This document shows positions 54,447 to 63,227 of a stretch of 64,000 bases of DNA, in pieces (positions within the stretch are counted from its first letter, which is position 1; every line of letters begins with the position of its first letter). Below the pieces are notes generated by a model. The model saw nothing but the letters and a program-made list of their open reading frames with translations. It was not told the origin of the DNA and ran no database searches. Both the position numbers and the translations under genes were made by a program. The stretch comes from Paracoccaceae bacterium. Its GTDB lineage: Bacteria > Pseudomonadota > Alphaproteobacteria > Rhodobacterales > Rhodobacteraceae. The stretch covers positions 1-64,000 of the forward strand of contig JAFGXY010000035.1 of NCBI GenBank assembly GCA_016936395.1. The letters run 5' to 3'.

Positions 54447-56942
54447 ATGAAAACCCATGTCAAAGCGCTGGTTGTCGGTGGCGGCGCTGTCGGCAATGGT
54501 ATCGCCTATCATCTGGCACGGGCCGGATGGGATACGATGCTGGTCGAACGCGATGAGCTGACCGCCGGTTCCACATGGCATGCGGCAGGATTGTTGCCCT
54601 TGTTCAACATGGGCTATGCGACAACGCATATTCACAAATACTCGGTCGATTTCTACAAGGGGCTGGAGGCCGAGACCGGCCTGAACCCCGGCTTTTACGT
54701 GGTCGGCAACCTGCGCATGGCGCAGCGGCAGGAACGGATGGATGAGTATATGCTCTATTCCTCGGTCGCCGAAACCGCGGGGGTCTATCATGAGTTCCTG
54801 ACGCCCGCGCAGATCAAGGACCGCTGGCCGCTGGTGCGAACCGATGACCTTGTCGGCGCGCTCTGTCACCCGCAGGATGGCTATATCAACCCGGCCGACG
54901 TGACGCAGGCGATGGCCAAGGGCGCGCGGCAGTTGGGTGCCACGATCGAGCGGCGGGTGCAGGTCAACGGCTATCGCTGGACCGGGTCGGACTGGGTGGT
55001 GTCTTGTGTGCGGATGGTCGAGGTGGGCGGGCGTCTGGTGCCCTCGGACGACCGGTTCGAGATTGTGGCCGAGCATGTGGTCACTGCCACAGGCAACCAT
55101 GCGCAGCGCACTGCGCGACTGCTGGGGGTGAAGATCCCGGCCATTCCGGTGGAGCACCAGTATATCGTGACCGAGCCGGACCCCGCGCTGGTGGACTGGC
55201 GCCGCACCAACCCGCAGCACCCGGTGCTGCGCGATGCAGATGCGAAATGGTATGTGCGTGAAGAACGCGGTGGCTGGAGTCTGGGGCCCTATGAGCGGGG
55301 CGCCCCGGCACGGTTCCTGTATGACGTGCCCGAGGCTTTCCGCGCCGACCTGTTCCCGCTGGATCTGGACCGGATCGAGGCGGAATACCTGTCGATGATC
55401 CACCGTCTGCCATCCTCGGAAACTGTGGGTCTGAAGGATGATTACAACGGCCCGATCTGCTATACACCCGATGGCAACCCGCTGCTTGGCCCGGTGCCGG
55501 GCCTGCGCAACATGTGGCTGGCCGAAGGGTTCAGCTTTGGCATCACGGCGGCGGGGGGAGCGGGCCATTACCTTGCGCAACTGATGACCGAAGGCGAGGC
55601 CGAGATCGACATGGCCTCGCTTGACCCGCGCCGCTTTGGCCAGTGGATGACGACCGAATATGCCGCGCGCAAGAACGAAGAATGTTACGAGCACGTCTTC
55701 ATCCTGCACCACCCGGATGAGGAACGCGAAGCCTGCCGCCCCTTGCGCACCGCCCCCGTGTATGATCGGCAAAAGGCGCTTGGCGCGCAGTTTGGGCAAG
55801 TGAACGGCTGGGAGCGCCCGATTTATTACGGTCCCAAAGACGCGCCTGAGGATTTTGACCACAATGCCCGCAGCTTCCGCCGGGGTGGCTGGTGGCAATT
55901 CGCGGCGGACGAGGCACGCGCGATCCGCGAAACGGCGGGCCTGATCGACGCGACCGCCTTTACCAAGCATCTGGTGCGCGGGCCGGGGGCGACGCGGTTT
56001 CTGGACTGGCTGACCACCAACAAGCTGCCTGCCGTTGGCCGCATTAACCTGACCTATGCGCTGACGCCCCATGGCACCACCCGCACCGAATACACCATCG
56101 TGCGGCTGGGTCAGGACGAATACTACCTTGTATCTGCCGGGGCGTGGACCGATTACGACGCCGATTTCCTGCGCAAATGTGCCGAGGACAAGGCGCCCGA
56201 GTTCGGCCATATCGACATCCACGACGTCACCACGCAATGGGGCGTGTTTGCGCTGGCCGGGCCGAACAGCCGCAAGATCCTTGCCGATCTGGTCAAGGAC
56301 GCCAATCCCGAAACCGTGCTGTCGAACAAGCGGTTCCCGTGGCTTTCGTATCGCAACATAGAACTGGGCATGGTGCCGGTCCGTGCCATTCGCGTTGCCT
56401 ATACCGGCGAGCTGGGCTGGGAACTGCACCACCCCGTAGAGATGCAGCGCCACCTGTGGGACAGGCTGCTGGCGGCAGGCGAAAAGCACGGCATGAAACT
56501 GGTCGGCGCGCGGGCGCAGAACTGGTTGCGGCAGGAAAAATCCTACCGTGCTTTTGGCAATGAGTTGGGCCGTGATGCGACGCCTCTGGAAGCGGGTCTG
56601 GATCGGTTCGTGGACCTGTCGAAAGACTTTCAGGGCAAGGCCGCGATGCTGGCCACCGGCATCCGGTCGAAGTGCTGCACCCTGCTGATCGACGGGCCGG
56701 GCGATGCCGACCCTTGGGGCAAGGAAGCCTTGCTTCTGAACGGTGAGACGGTCGGGCGGCTGACCTCGGGCGGCTGGTCGGTGGCCTTTGGCAAGCAGAT
56801 CGGCATGGGCTATGTCCGGCCTGATCTGGCGCAGGTCGGCACCCGGCTGCGCGTCAAGATGCTGCGGCAGGAATGGGATGCGGTGGTGGTGGAAGACAGC
56901 CCCCATGACCCCACAAACGCCCGTATCCGGGTGGATGGCTAA
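54447..56942 (+). CDS. FAD-dependent dehydrogenase fused to GcvT (dimethylglycine/sarcosine dehydrogenase-like)
   Basis: 831 residues. The N-terminal DAO-type FAD domain (about 1-390) starts VVGGGAVGNGIAYHLARAGW, and STWHAAGLLPLFNMGYATTH carries the histidine to which FAD is usually covalently bound. The C-terminal aminomethyltransferase/GcvT part (about 440-831) has LVRGPGATRFLDWLTTNKLP and YTGELGWELHHPVEMQRHLW for folate. Such enzymes demethylate N-methylated glycines to glycine, with formaldehyde going to THF and electrons to ETF. ATG 54447 after GGGAG; GTG at 54438 is in frame. The exact amine substrate is not decided by sequence. Confidence 0.85.
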   Translation: MKTHVKALVVGGGAVGNGIAYHLARAGWDTMLVERDELTAGSTWHAAGLLPLFNMGYATTHIHKYSVDFYKGLEAETGLNPGFYVVGNLRMAQRQERMDEYMLYSSVAETAGVYHEFLTPAQIKDRWPLVRTDDLVGALCHPQDGYINPADVTQAMAKGARQLGATIERRVQVNGYRWTGSDWVVSCVRMVEVGGRLVPSDDRFEIVAEHVVTATGNHAQRTARLLGVKIPAIPVEHQYIVTEPDPALVDWRRTNPQHPVLRDADAKWYVREERGGWSLGPYERGAPARFLYDVPEAFRADLFPLDLDRIEAEYLSMIHRLPSSETVGLKDDYNGPICYTPDGNPLLGPVPGLRNMWLAEGFSFGITAAGGAGHYLAQLMTEGEAEIDMASLDPRRFGQWMTTEYAARKNEECYEHVFILHHPDEEREACRPLRTAPVYDRQKALGAQFGQVNGWERPIYYGPKDAPEDFDHNARSFRRGGWWQFAADEARAIRETAGLIDATAFTKHLVRGPGATRFLDWLTTNKLPAVGRINLTYALTPHGTTRTEYTIVRLGQDEYYLVSAGAWTDYDADFLRKCAEDKAPEFGHIDIHDVTTQWGVFALAGPNSRKILADLVKDANPETVLSNKRFPWLSYRNIELGMVPVRAIRVAYTGELGWELHHPVEMQRHLWDRLLAAGEKHGMKLVGARAQNWLRQEKSYRAFGNELGRDATPLEAGLDRFVDLSKDFQGKAAMLATGIRSKCCTLLIDGPGDADPWGKEALLLNGETVGRLTSGGWSVAFGKQIGMGYVRPDLAQVGTRLRVKMLRQEWDAVVVEDSPHDPTNARIRVDG

Positions 56943-57242
56943 GCTCTGCTCCCCCTGTGTTACAAGGAGTGGATGCACATGAAATCAATGGGTTGACCCT
57001 TTGGCCTTAACCTTGCGTTAAGATATGCGCCACCTGACCTGTGCGCGGGTCTTGCCCTGTGTCTTGCAGGCCGGGGCGCAAGACACTGGATTGTGCGCAC
57101 TGCCCTTTGGGCAGCGTGATGGAGATTGGATGCGCGAGCTTGTGTGACGCGGCTCTCTGACGAGCAGAGAGCCTTGTGATCATGAACCGCCCGGCCGTGT
57201 CGCGGCTGGTGTGCATTTTTGTATCTGTCCCACGAGACCTCC
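56943..57242. promoter_or_regulatory. intergenic region upstream of the YjhX-like gene with a CtrA-like site
   Basis: No gene is evident in 300 bases. TTAA-CCTTGCG-TTAA at 57007-57021 fits the CtrA consensus TTAA-N7-TTAA exactly, and it also lies inside an inverted repeat CTTAAC...GTTAAG. A second hairpin GGCTCTCT...AGAGAGCC occurs at 57151-57173. The CtrA assignment is a motif match only. Confidence 0.4.
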
Positions 57243-57506
57243 ATGAACATTTCCCGAACCGAACAACGTGCGCTGCACGTCCTTGCGCTTGGCGGGCGCA
57301 TTCTGCACGAACGCAACGACAGCCGGAAAGTCACCGATGTGACCTGCGTGACCCGCGAGGGTTTGATCCTGTCAGATTGCGACCTGACAGTGTTTCAGGC
57401 CTTGCGCCGCAAGCGCCTGATCGAATCGCATGATGGCGCGCCCTATGCCATTTCGTACCGGGGGCGGCGTGCCGTGCGCGCGCAACTGAACAATCAGGGC
57501 GACTGA
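57243..57506 (+). CDS. YjhX family (UPF0386) small protein
   Basis: 87 residues beginning MNISRTEQRALHVLALGGRI, with KVTDVTCVTREGLILSDCDL and AISYRGRRAVRAQLNNQGD, matching the YjhX/UPF0386 family. In E. coli the family has been proposed as a toxin; here no antitoxin-like gene adjoins it. ATG at 57243 lies 24 bases after another in-frame ATG and gives the conserved start. It is separated from the GcvT gene by 300 bases. Confidence 0.8.
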   Translation: MNISRTEQRALHVLALGGRILHERNDSRKVTDVTCVTREGLILSDCDLTVFQALRRKRLIESHDGAPYAISYRGRRAVRAQLNNQGD

Positions 57507-57553
57507 GCCTGCATCACAGGGCGGGCGGATCGGTTGGCCCTGTGGTGCTGCTG

Positions 57554-58354
57554 CTATCGGTGGCTGCTTTGCACCAGCCAGTCGCGCCACGCGGCCTCTG
57601 ATCCGGCAAAAACGTTGATATCGGCCTTGCCCGCCACGCCGGGCACCAGCCCGGTGCCGGTGTATTGCCAGAACGTCCAGTGGCGGCCCGCATAGACATC
57701 GCGCGGATGCGCCGCCACGGACCGCAGCCAGAAGTCATAATTGCCCAGCCGCCACATCTGATTGGCGTCAAAGAAATCGGGCGCGGAATAGATGATCGGT
57801 CGCTGGCCGTAATGCGCCTCAAGCGCATCGAGGAAAATCTTTGCCTCGCGCCTGATGGTTTCGGGGGCGGGACGCAGGGTGCAGGTGGGGGAAAACGGAG
57901 TCCATTCCATATCCAGCACCGGGGGCAGCGCATCGGGGCTGCGTGGCACGTGGCGGATGAACCAGCGCGCCTGTTCCGCCGCCGGGCGACAGTGATACCA
58001 GAAGTGATAGGCCCCGACCGGCACCCCGGCGGCGCGGGCGGCCCGCCAGTTTGCCTTGAACGCGGGGTCCAGAATATCGCCGCCTTCGGTCGCCTTCAGA
58101 AAGCCGAAGCTGACGCCATTGGCCCGCGCCAGACGCCAATCAACCGCGCCTTGCCAGCGTGAGGTGTCGATGCCATGCACCGGATAGCTGGAGGGTGCGC
58201 GGCCTTTCCAGTCCACCGGGTCGGCATCGCCAAAATTCGGCGCGACCACCGGCCCGGCAGCGGCGGGCTCGGGGCCTGCACGGTCACGCTGGCCCCCGCC
58301 ACAAGCGGCAAGGGCAATCACAAGGCATAACGGCAAAACACTGGTCCATCGCAT
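57554..58354 (-). CDS. GH25-family lysozyme lipoprotein
   Basis: 266 residues. A lipoprotein signal peptide with lipobox LAAC (about 14-18) is followed by a glycoside hydrolase family 25 domain (about 59-255): GIDTSRWQGAVDWRLARANG, GFLKATEGG and LDMEWTPFS carry the catalytic aspartate/glutamate set, and WTFWQYTGTGLVPGVAGKAD is typical. Probably cleaves peptidoglycan in the periplasm or at the surface. Convergent with the YjhX-like gene. Confidence 0.88.
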   Translation of the reverse strand: MRWTSVLPLCLVIALAACGGGQRDRAGPEPAAAGPVVAPNFGDADPVDWKGRAPSSYPVHGIDTSRWQGAVDWRLARANGVSFGFLKATEGGDILDPAFKANWRAARAAGVPVGAYHFWYHCRPAAEQARWFIRHVPRSPDALPPVLDMEWTPFSPTCTLRPAPETIRREAKIFLDALEAHYGQRPIIYSAPDFFDANQMWRLGNYDFWLRSVAAHPRDVYAGRHWTFWQYTGTGLVPGVAGKADINVFAGSEAAWRDWLVQSSHR

Positions 58355-58414
58355 GACACACAGGTGCCGGATTCCCGGCAGACTGTCACGCGGTGAACGA
58401 CCCAGGGTGCGCGC

Positions 58415-58972
58415 TTACCAGCGCGCAAAATCGTCCATCGTCAGGACACCATCGCCGTTGTGGTCCAGCATGGGAAACAGCTTTTGCGTTGCGGCGGTGA
58501 ATTCGGCATCTGTGACAACGCCGTCACCATCGGTATCGTTGAAGGCCGGGGTCATCGCCTGGCGCATTGCGGCACCGGGGCCCATGGGATTGCCCATGCC
58601 CATCCCTTGGCCCATCCCTTGGCCCATGCCTTGGCCATTGCCCATGACTTGGCCGGGCCCTTTTCCCATGCCCCTGCCAGCGCCATTGGCCATCGCCTGA
58701 CCCTGGGTTTCGGCCTTGATTTCCATCTCCATCGCCATGTGTTCAGCGACCATGGCCCAATCCTCGGCGGACAGGCTGCCGTCATTGTCGCCATCGAACA
58801 TGTAAAACACATCGCCGCGCTTGGTGATGGCTTCTTCCAGCGTCACCTTGCCATCGGCATCGCCATCCCATTGCGCCATCATCTGTGCGCCGGGGGTGCC
58901 CTGCTGGGCAAGGGAAGGGGATGCCAGCGCCAACAGCATGGCGGTGGCAAGGGGCAGGTGTCGCGTGGTCAT
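58415..58972 (-). CDS. secreted EF-hand protein with a methionine-glycine repeat
   Basis: 185 residues with a signal peptide (TAMLLALASPSLAQQGTPGA). EF-hand-type loops: DGDADGKVTLEEA, DGDNDGSLSAEDW, DTDGDGVVTDAEF and DHNGDGVLTMDDF. Between the second and third lies a low-complexity segment of GQGM/GMG repeats (about 95-130), encoded by near-tandem cccatcccttggcccat-type DNA at 58600-58660. ATG 58972 is six bases after GGAG; ATG 58984 is an alternative. Probably calcium binding in the periplasm. Confidence 0.75.
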   Translation of the reverse strand: MTTRHLPLATAMLLALASPSLAQQGTPGAQMMAQWDGDADGKVTLEEAITKRGDVFYMFDGDNDGSLSAEDWAMVAEHMAMEMEIKAETQGQAMANGAGRGMGKGPGQVMGNGQGMGQGMGQGMGMGNPMGPGAAMRQAMTPAFNDTDGDGVVTDAEFTAATQKLFPMLDHNGDGVLTMDDFARW

Positions 58973-59050
58973 CGCAAGCTCCATCGTTTTCCATCTGATA
59001 TTGGTTGAACGAAGACGCCTGCGATTTCCGTCGCGGCACCTGACACCGCT

Positions 59051-59395
59051 TTACTTGGCTGCTGCGGCCAGTTCATCCCAGCAAGCCAGGGCATGGCCGG
59101 CATACATCAGGCCCGGGCCACCGCCCATCTGGATCGCCATGCTTAGCACGTCGGCCAGTTCTTCGCGGCTGGCACCAGACTGCATCAGGGCCTCGACATG
59201 GAACATGATGCACGGCTCGCAGTGCAGCACAACGGCCATGCCAAGCGCGATCATTTCCTTTTCCTTCAGGCCCAGCACGCCGTTGTCCTTGACGGCTTTC
59301 GAGAGTTCGCCAAAGCCGCCCATCGTCTTGGGTATGGTCTTGCCGATCATGCGCAATTCGCCGCGCATGTCGTTGATCTGGTCGGAATAGCTCAT
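59051..59395 (-). CDS. carboxymuconolactone decarboxylase (AhpD-like) family protein
   Basis: 114 residues. The CMD core has LKEKEMIALGMAVVLHCEPC and IMFHVEALMQSGASREELAD: the CxxC with a following histidine is the AhpD-type redox motif. Small proteins of this kind usually act as peroxidases or are linked to oxidative metabolism. Start at 59395 follows GGAG. No specific substrate can be deduced. Confidence 0.85.
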   Translation of the reverse strand: MSYSDQINDMRGELRMIGKTIPKTMGGFGELSKAVKDNGVLGLKEKEMIALGMAVVLHCEPCIMFHVEALMQSGASREELADVLSMAIQMGGGPGLMYAGHALACWDELAAAAK

Positions 59396-59474
59396 GATAG
59401 ACTCCTACGTTGCGGTTGCAGCATATCACATGCGGCAGCGCAGCAAGCCTTGACCTGCGTCAATCGGTCTGAGT

Positions 59475-60551
59475 TTATCGAAACCGTTGCGGCGAAAGCG
59501 CGGCCAGCACCTCGGGACCAAAGTCGGGGCTGCGGCCCAGGATCAGATCGGCGGCCAGACGGCTTGCAGCGGGGCAGCTTTGGAAGCCTTGCCCGCCTTG
59601 CCCGGCGAACCAGAAAAACGATGGCTCATCCGGGTCCTGGCCGATCACCATGGTGCGGTCAGGTGCAAAGGTGCGCAGACCGGCCCAGTTCGACAACAGG
59701 CGCGTGACGGGAGTGGTCACCATTTCTTCATAGCGCGCCAGCCCTTCGGCCAACACCATATCGTCCGCCCAGGCATCATGCGGGGCCATCAGGTGTTCTT
59801 CGGCAGGCGACACGATCAGGGCACCGGCATCGGGCTTGGCATACCACGCCTCGCCGGCGCCGAATATCATCGGCCAGCGGCTGACATCCAAGCCGTCCGG
59901 GGCCGGTATGCGCGCCATCGACCGGCGAAACGGGGTAAAGCCCAAGGGTGCCACGCCCGCCAGCATTGCCACCTGATCGACCCAGGCCCCCGAGGCGTTG
60001 ACCAGAATCGTCGCATGAAACAGCCCGGCCGGGGTTTCCACCTGCCAGCCCGCCGCCCCGCGCGAAATCTCGGACACCCGCGCATCGGTGACGATCCGCG
60101 CGCCGGCCGCCCGGGCATCGCGCGCAAAGCCCTGAATCAGCAGATCGGTGTCAATGTCCCAGGCCTCGGCCGAATAGGCCGCCATTGCCACCAGATCCGG
60201 GTGCAACGGCGGCACCATCGCGCGGGCGTCGTCCAGGCTGATGTCTTGCAGGTGCATATGGCCTGCCTCGCGGCGAAACACCTCATCCTCGCCGGGTTTG
60301 GCCACCATCATCAGGCCGCGCGGCGACAAGATCCCGCGTGCAGCATGAAAGAACGCCCCCGAGGCCAGCGACAGTTCCACCATGGTGGGCGAGCCATAAC
60401 GCGGTTCATAAAGCGCGGCGGAACGGCTGGAGGCATGATGCGCCAGCGAGGTTTCGGCCTCAAGCAGCGTCACACCGGCATGAGGGGCAAGGCGCGCGGC
60501 CAAGGAGATACCCGCAATACCGCCGCCGATGATAAGGATATCTGCGTTCAA
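59475..60551 (-). CDS. DAO-family FAD oxidoreductase (D-amino acid or glycine oxidase-like)
   Basis: 358 residues with the Rossmann start ADILIIGGGIAGISLAARLA, then LAHHASSRSAALYEPRYGSP, which resembles D-arginine dehydrogenase and glycine oxidase. The C-terminal FAD-binding end is FFWFAGQGGQGFQSCPAASR. GTG at 60563 has no clear ribosome site, while TTG at 60551 follows GGAGC by six bases and is preferred. Convergence with glyoxylate metabolism is possible if it oxidises glycine. Confidence 0.8.
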   Translation of the reverse strand: MNADILIIGGGIAGISLAARLAPHAGVTLLEAETSLAHHASSRSAALYEPRYGSPTMVELSLASGAFFHAARGILSPRGLMMVAKPGEDEVFRREAGHMHLQDISLDDARAMVPPLHPDLVAMAAYSAEAWDIDTDLLIQGFARDARAAGARIVTDARVSEISRGAAGWQVETPAGLFHATILVNASGAWVDQVAMLAGVAPLGFTPFRRSMARIPAPDGLDVSRWPMIFGAGEAWYAKPDAGALIVSPAEEHLMAPHDAWADDMVLAEGLARYEEMVTTPVTRLLSNWAGLRTFAPDRTMVIGQDPDEPSFFWFAGQGGQGFQSCPAASRLAADLILGRSPDFGPEVLAALSPQRFR

Positions 60552-60657
60552 GGCCTGCTCCACGCCGTATCGGTTCTGGTGGGCACAGTGGCCTGTAACG
60601 GGGCCAGATGCAATCCGGCCCCGTCGATCCGCGTGATTGCCACACGCCCGACACCAG

Positions 60658-61944
60658 TCAGCCTTTCTTGACGGCCTTCAGCTTGTCGATCCCCAATACC
60701 TTCAGGGCAAGGCTTTCGTAGAAAGGCTCGGATTCGCCCTTTTTCAACTTGCCCATGAAATATTTCTCGAACCCGACCTTGGCCAGATGCACCCATTTGC
60801 CTTCCGACGACCAGTTGACGTTGCGCGGCGGAATCTGCGGCTGCGCCACAAAGGCAATACCCCCGTCACCAAAGTCGGCCAGACAGATCGCATTCCATGT
60901 GCCAACCTGATCGGGTTCTTGCCCTTTGACCAGATTGCCGATGTTGTGCGCCGTGGCCGTCACCATCGACTCGATCATGAAGCCGGTCTTTGGCACGCCC
61001 ACCGGCACCGGCGTCGGCCCCATCGGCGGAATGGCGACGCAGACCCCGACTGCAAAGATGTTGGGATATTTCGGGTTGCGCTGATGCTTGTCCACGATGG
61101 TAAAGCCGCGCGGGTTCGACAGCCCGTCGATGCCTGACACCGGTTTGATGCCCCGGAATGCGGGCAACATCATCGAATATGCGAAGGGCAGGTCCTTTTC
61201 GCCTTTCGAGGTGCCGTCATCGGCGACCTCTTCAACCGTCATCACACCGGGTTCGACCTTTTTCACCTTGGCCGAGGTGATCCACTTGATGTGCTTGGCG
61301 CGCATCTGCGATTCGAGCAGCCCCTTGGTATCGCCCACCCCGTCAAGGCCCAGATGCCCGATGTAAGGTTCGGACGTGACAAAGGTCATCGGAACCTTGT
61401 CGCGGATTTTCGCGCGGCGCAGCGCGGTTTCCAGAATGAACAGGAATTCGTAGGCCGGGCCAAAGCAGCTTGCGCCTTGGGCCGCGCCGATGATCACCGG
61501 GCCGGGGTTCTTGAGCAGTTCCTCGAAGGCCACTTGGGCCTTTTCGGCGTGATCGACATGGCAAACCGACTGGGTATGGCCGCCATGCGGGCCAAATCCG
61601 GGAATTTCGTCAAAGGCCAATTCCGGGCCGGTCGCGATGACCAAGTAATCATAACTGACCGACTCACCATTGACCAAAAGGATGCGATTTTCTTCGGGGT
61701 GCAGTTTTTCGGCGGCGATGGGAATAAAGGTGATGCCCTTTTTCTTCATCGCCGGGGCCAGATCGACCGACACGTCCTTCCGTGCCCGCCAGCCAACCGC
61801 AACCCACGGATTGGACGGCACAAAATGATAGGTCGGGTCTTTGGTGACGACGGTAACAGTGTCGCCTTTGCCCAGTTGATCCCGGACCTCATAGGCCATG
61901 ATGGCGCCGCCCAGACCGGCCCCCAAGACGACGACATGCGCCAT
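60658..61944 (-). CDS. sqr: sulfide:quinone oxidoreductase
   Basis: 428 residues. FAD-binding start VVVLGAGLGGAIMAYEVRDQ; SQR cysteines at about residues 128 (SVCHVDHA), 160 (AQGASCFGPAYEF) and 354 (NAICLADFGDGGIAFVAQPQ) match the three conserved ones of the family. It oxidises sulfide to polysulfide at the membrane and reduces the quinone pool. The C-terminus is membrane-associated. Inverted repeats precede it. Confidence 0.92.
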   Translation of the reverse strand: MAHVVVLGAGLGGAIMAYEVRDQLGKGDTVTVVTKDPTYHFVPSNPWVAVGWRARKDVSVDLAPAMKKKGITFIPIAAEKLHPEENRILLVNGESVSYDYLVIATGPELAFDEIPGFGPHGGHTQSVCHVDHAEKAQVAFEELLKNPGPVIIGAAQGASCFGPAYEFLFILETALRRAKIRDKVPMTFVTSEPYIGHLGLDGVGDTKGLLESQMRAKHIKWITSAKVKKVEPGVMTVEEVADDGTSKGEKDLPFAYSMMLPAFRGIKPVSGIDGLSNPRGFTIVDKHQRNPKYPNIFAVGVCVAIPPMGPTPVPVGVPKTGFMIESMVTATAHNIGNLVKGQEPDQVGTWNAICLADFGDGGIAFVAQPQIPPRNVNWSSEGKWVHLAKVGFEKYFMGKLKKGESEPFYESLALKVLGIDKLKAVKKG

Positions 61945-61945
61945 G

Positions 61946-61997
61946 ATAATTCCTCCCTGAATTATGACGCCATGTTACATTAGAAAGCGCGAATGTA
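61946..61997. promoter_or_regulatory. inverted repeats upstream of sqr (candidate sulfur-responsive operator)
   Basis: ATAATTC-CTCCCT-GAATTAT (61946-61965) is a perfect 7-bp repeat; on the sqr strand its loop is the ribosome site AGGGAG. A second pair, TACATT...AATGTA (61976-61997), reads ATTC-N8-TAAT on the sqr strand, one base from the ATTC-N8-GAAT form I recall for SqrR-type persulfide repressors. No such regulator gene is in the window. Confidence 0.5.
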
Positions 61998-62040
61998 TCT
62001 TGCGCTTGCACGGCTGTGACATTCTGCCACGGATTCGAAG

Positions 62041-62065
62041 AAAAAGGGCCTGCTTTCGCAGGCCC
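62041..62065 (-). terminator. terminator of the BMP transporter operon
   Basis: On the minus strand GGGCCTGC-GAAA-GCAGGCCC is followed by TTTTT, 25 bases past the stop of the BMP-family gene. A textbook rho-independent terminator. Confidence 0.8.
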
Positions 62066-62089
62066 CTGGCAGTTTTTTGTCAGCTCGGA

Positions 62090-63181
62090 TCACTTCGGAA
62101 TGTCGCCGGTGATCCCTTCGACATAGAACCCCATGCCCAGCAGATCGCCATCAGGTGCGACCGCGCCTTCGGCCAGCCAGTCGCTGCCGTCCTGCTTTTT
62201 GATCGGGCCGGTGAAGGGATGATAGGTGCCCGCCGCGATGGCATCGCGCATCGCTTCGGCCTCGGCTTTCACGTCCGCCGGGACAACTTCGGTGATCTCG
62301 CCGATCTCCACTTCGCCATCGGCAATCCCGGCCCAGGTGTCGGTCTGTGCCCATGTGCCATCCAGCACCTCGCCCACGCGCTTGACGTAATAGGGCGCCC
62401 AGTTGTCGATGATCGACGACACCCGGGGCGACGGCTTGTAATCGGCCATGTCCGACGCCTGGCCAAAGCCGATCACAGCACCGTTGGCCTTGGCGGCCTC
62501 GGCCAGCGGTGCGGTGGAATCGGTGTGTGACGCGATCACATCGACGCCCTGTTCGATCATCGCCTTGGCGGCATCGGCCTCTTTCGCCGGGTCAAACCAG
62601 GTGAAGGCCCAGACCACGGTCAACTCGACCGCCGGGTTCACCTTCTTGGCGTGCAGGTAATAGCTGTTGATGCCCATGATGACTTCGGGGATCGGGAAGG
62701 ACCCGATATAGCCGATCTTGTTCGACTTGGTCATCTTGCCCGCGATATGGCCCTGAATCGCGCGCCCCTCGTAGAAGCGGGCGTTGTAGGTGGACACGTT
62801 CGGATGCTCGCGCTTGTAGCCGGTGGCATGTTCGAACTTCACATTGGGGAACTTGGCGGCAACCGCATTGGTCGCATCCACATAGCCGAAGGAGGTGGTG
62901 AAGATGATGTTGCAGCCCGACAGCGCCATCTGGGTCAGCACCCGCTCGGCATCGGCGCCCTCGGGCACGTTTTCCTGCCAGGTGACCTCGACCTTGTCGC
63001 CATAGGCCTCTTGTACGGCCAAGGCGCCCTGATGGTGCTGATAGCTCCAGCCCAGGTCCCCGATCGGGCCGACATAGACAAAACAGGCTTTCGCCTTGTC
63101 CATCGCCTGCGCGTTCACAGCGCCGCCAAAGGCCAGCCCAAGGCCAAGCGCGGCGGTTGCAAGCAGTGTTCTGCGGTTCAT
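62090..63181 (-). CDS. BMP family ABC transporter substrate-binding protein
   Basis: 363 residues with a signal peptide (RRTLLATAALGLGLAFGGAV) and the BMP/PnrA fold: FVYVGPIGDLGWSYQHHQGA at the N-terminus and FTTSFGYVDATNAVAAKFPN. Such proteins carry nucleosides, or related bases, to the inner-membrane permease. ATG at 63181 follows GGGGAG. It is directly downstream of a permease gene of the same system on this strand. A nucleobase/purine ligand would fit the nearby urate pathway, but the ligand cannot be read from the sequence. Confidence 0.9.
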   Translation of the reverse strand: MNRRTLLATAALGLGLAFGGAVNAQAMDKAKACFVYVGPIGDLGWSYQHHQGALAVQEAYGDKVEVTWQENVPEGADAERVLTQMALSGCNIIFTTSFGYVDATNAVAAKFPNVKFEHATGYKREHPNVSTYNARFYEGRAIQGHIAGKMTKSNKIGYIGSFPIPEVIMGINSYYLHAKKVNPAVELTVVWAFTWFDPAKEADAAKAMIEQGVDVIASHTDSTAPLAEAAKANGAVIGFGQASDMADYKPSPRVSSIIDNWAPYYVKRVGEVLDGTWAQTDTWAGIADGEVEIGEITEVVPADVKAEAEAMRDAIAAGTYHPFTGPIKKQDGSDWLAEGAVAPDGDLLGMGFYVEGITGDIPK

Positions 63182-63227
63182 GGTATGCTCCCCGTTGGGG
63201 GCCATTTTCGGCCCCGTTGATTGTGCC

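Noticed and set aside
54270-56978. A 900-codon minus-strand frame opposite the GcvT-fused dehydrogenase.
   Set aside because: The plus strand contains clear FAD and GcvT motifs along its whole length; the antisense frame has none.
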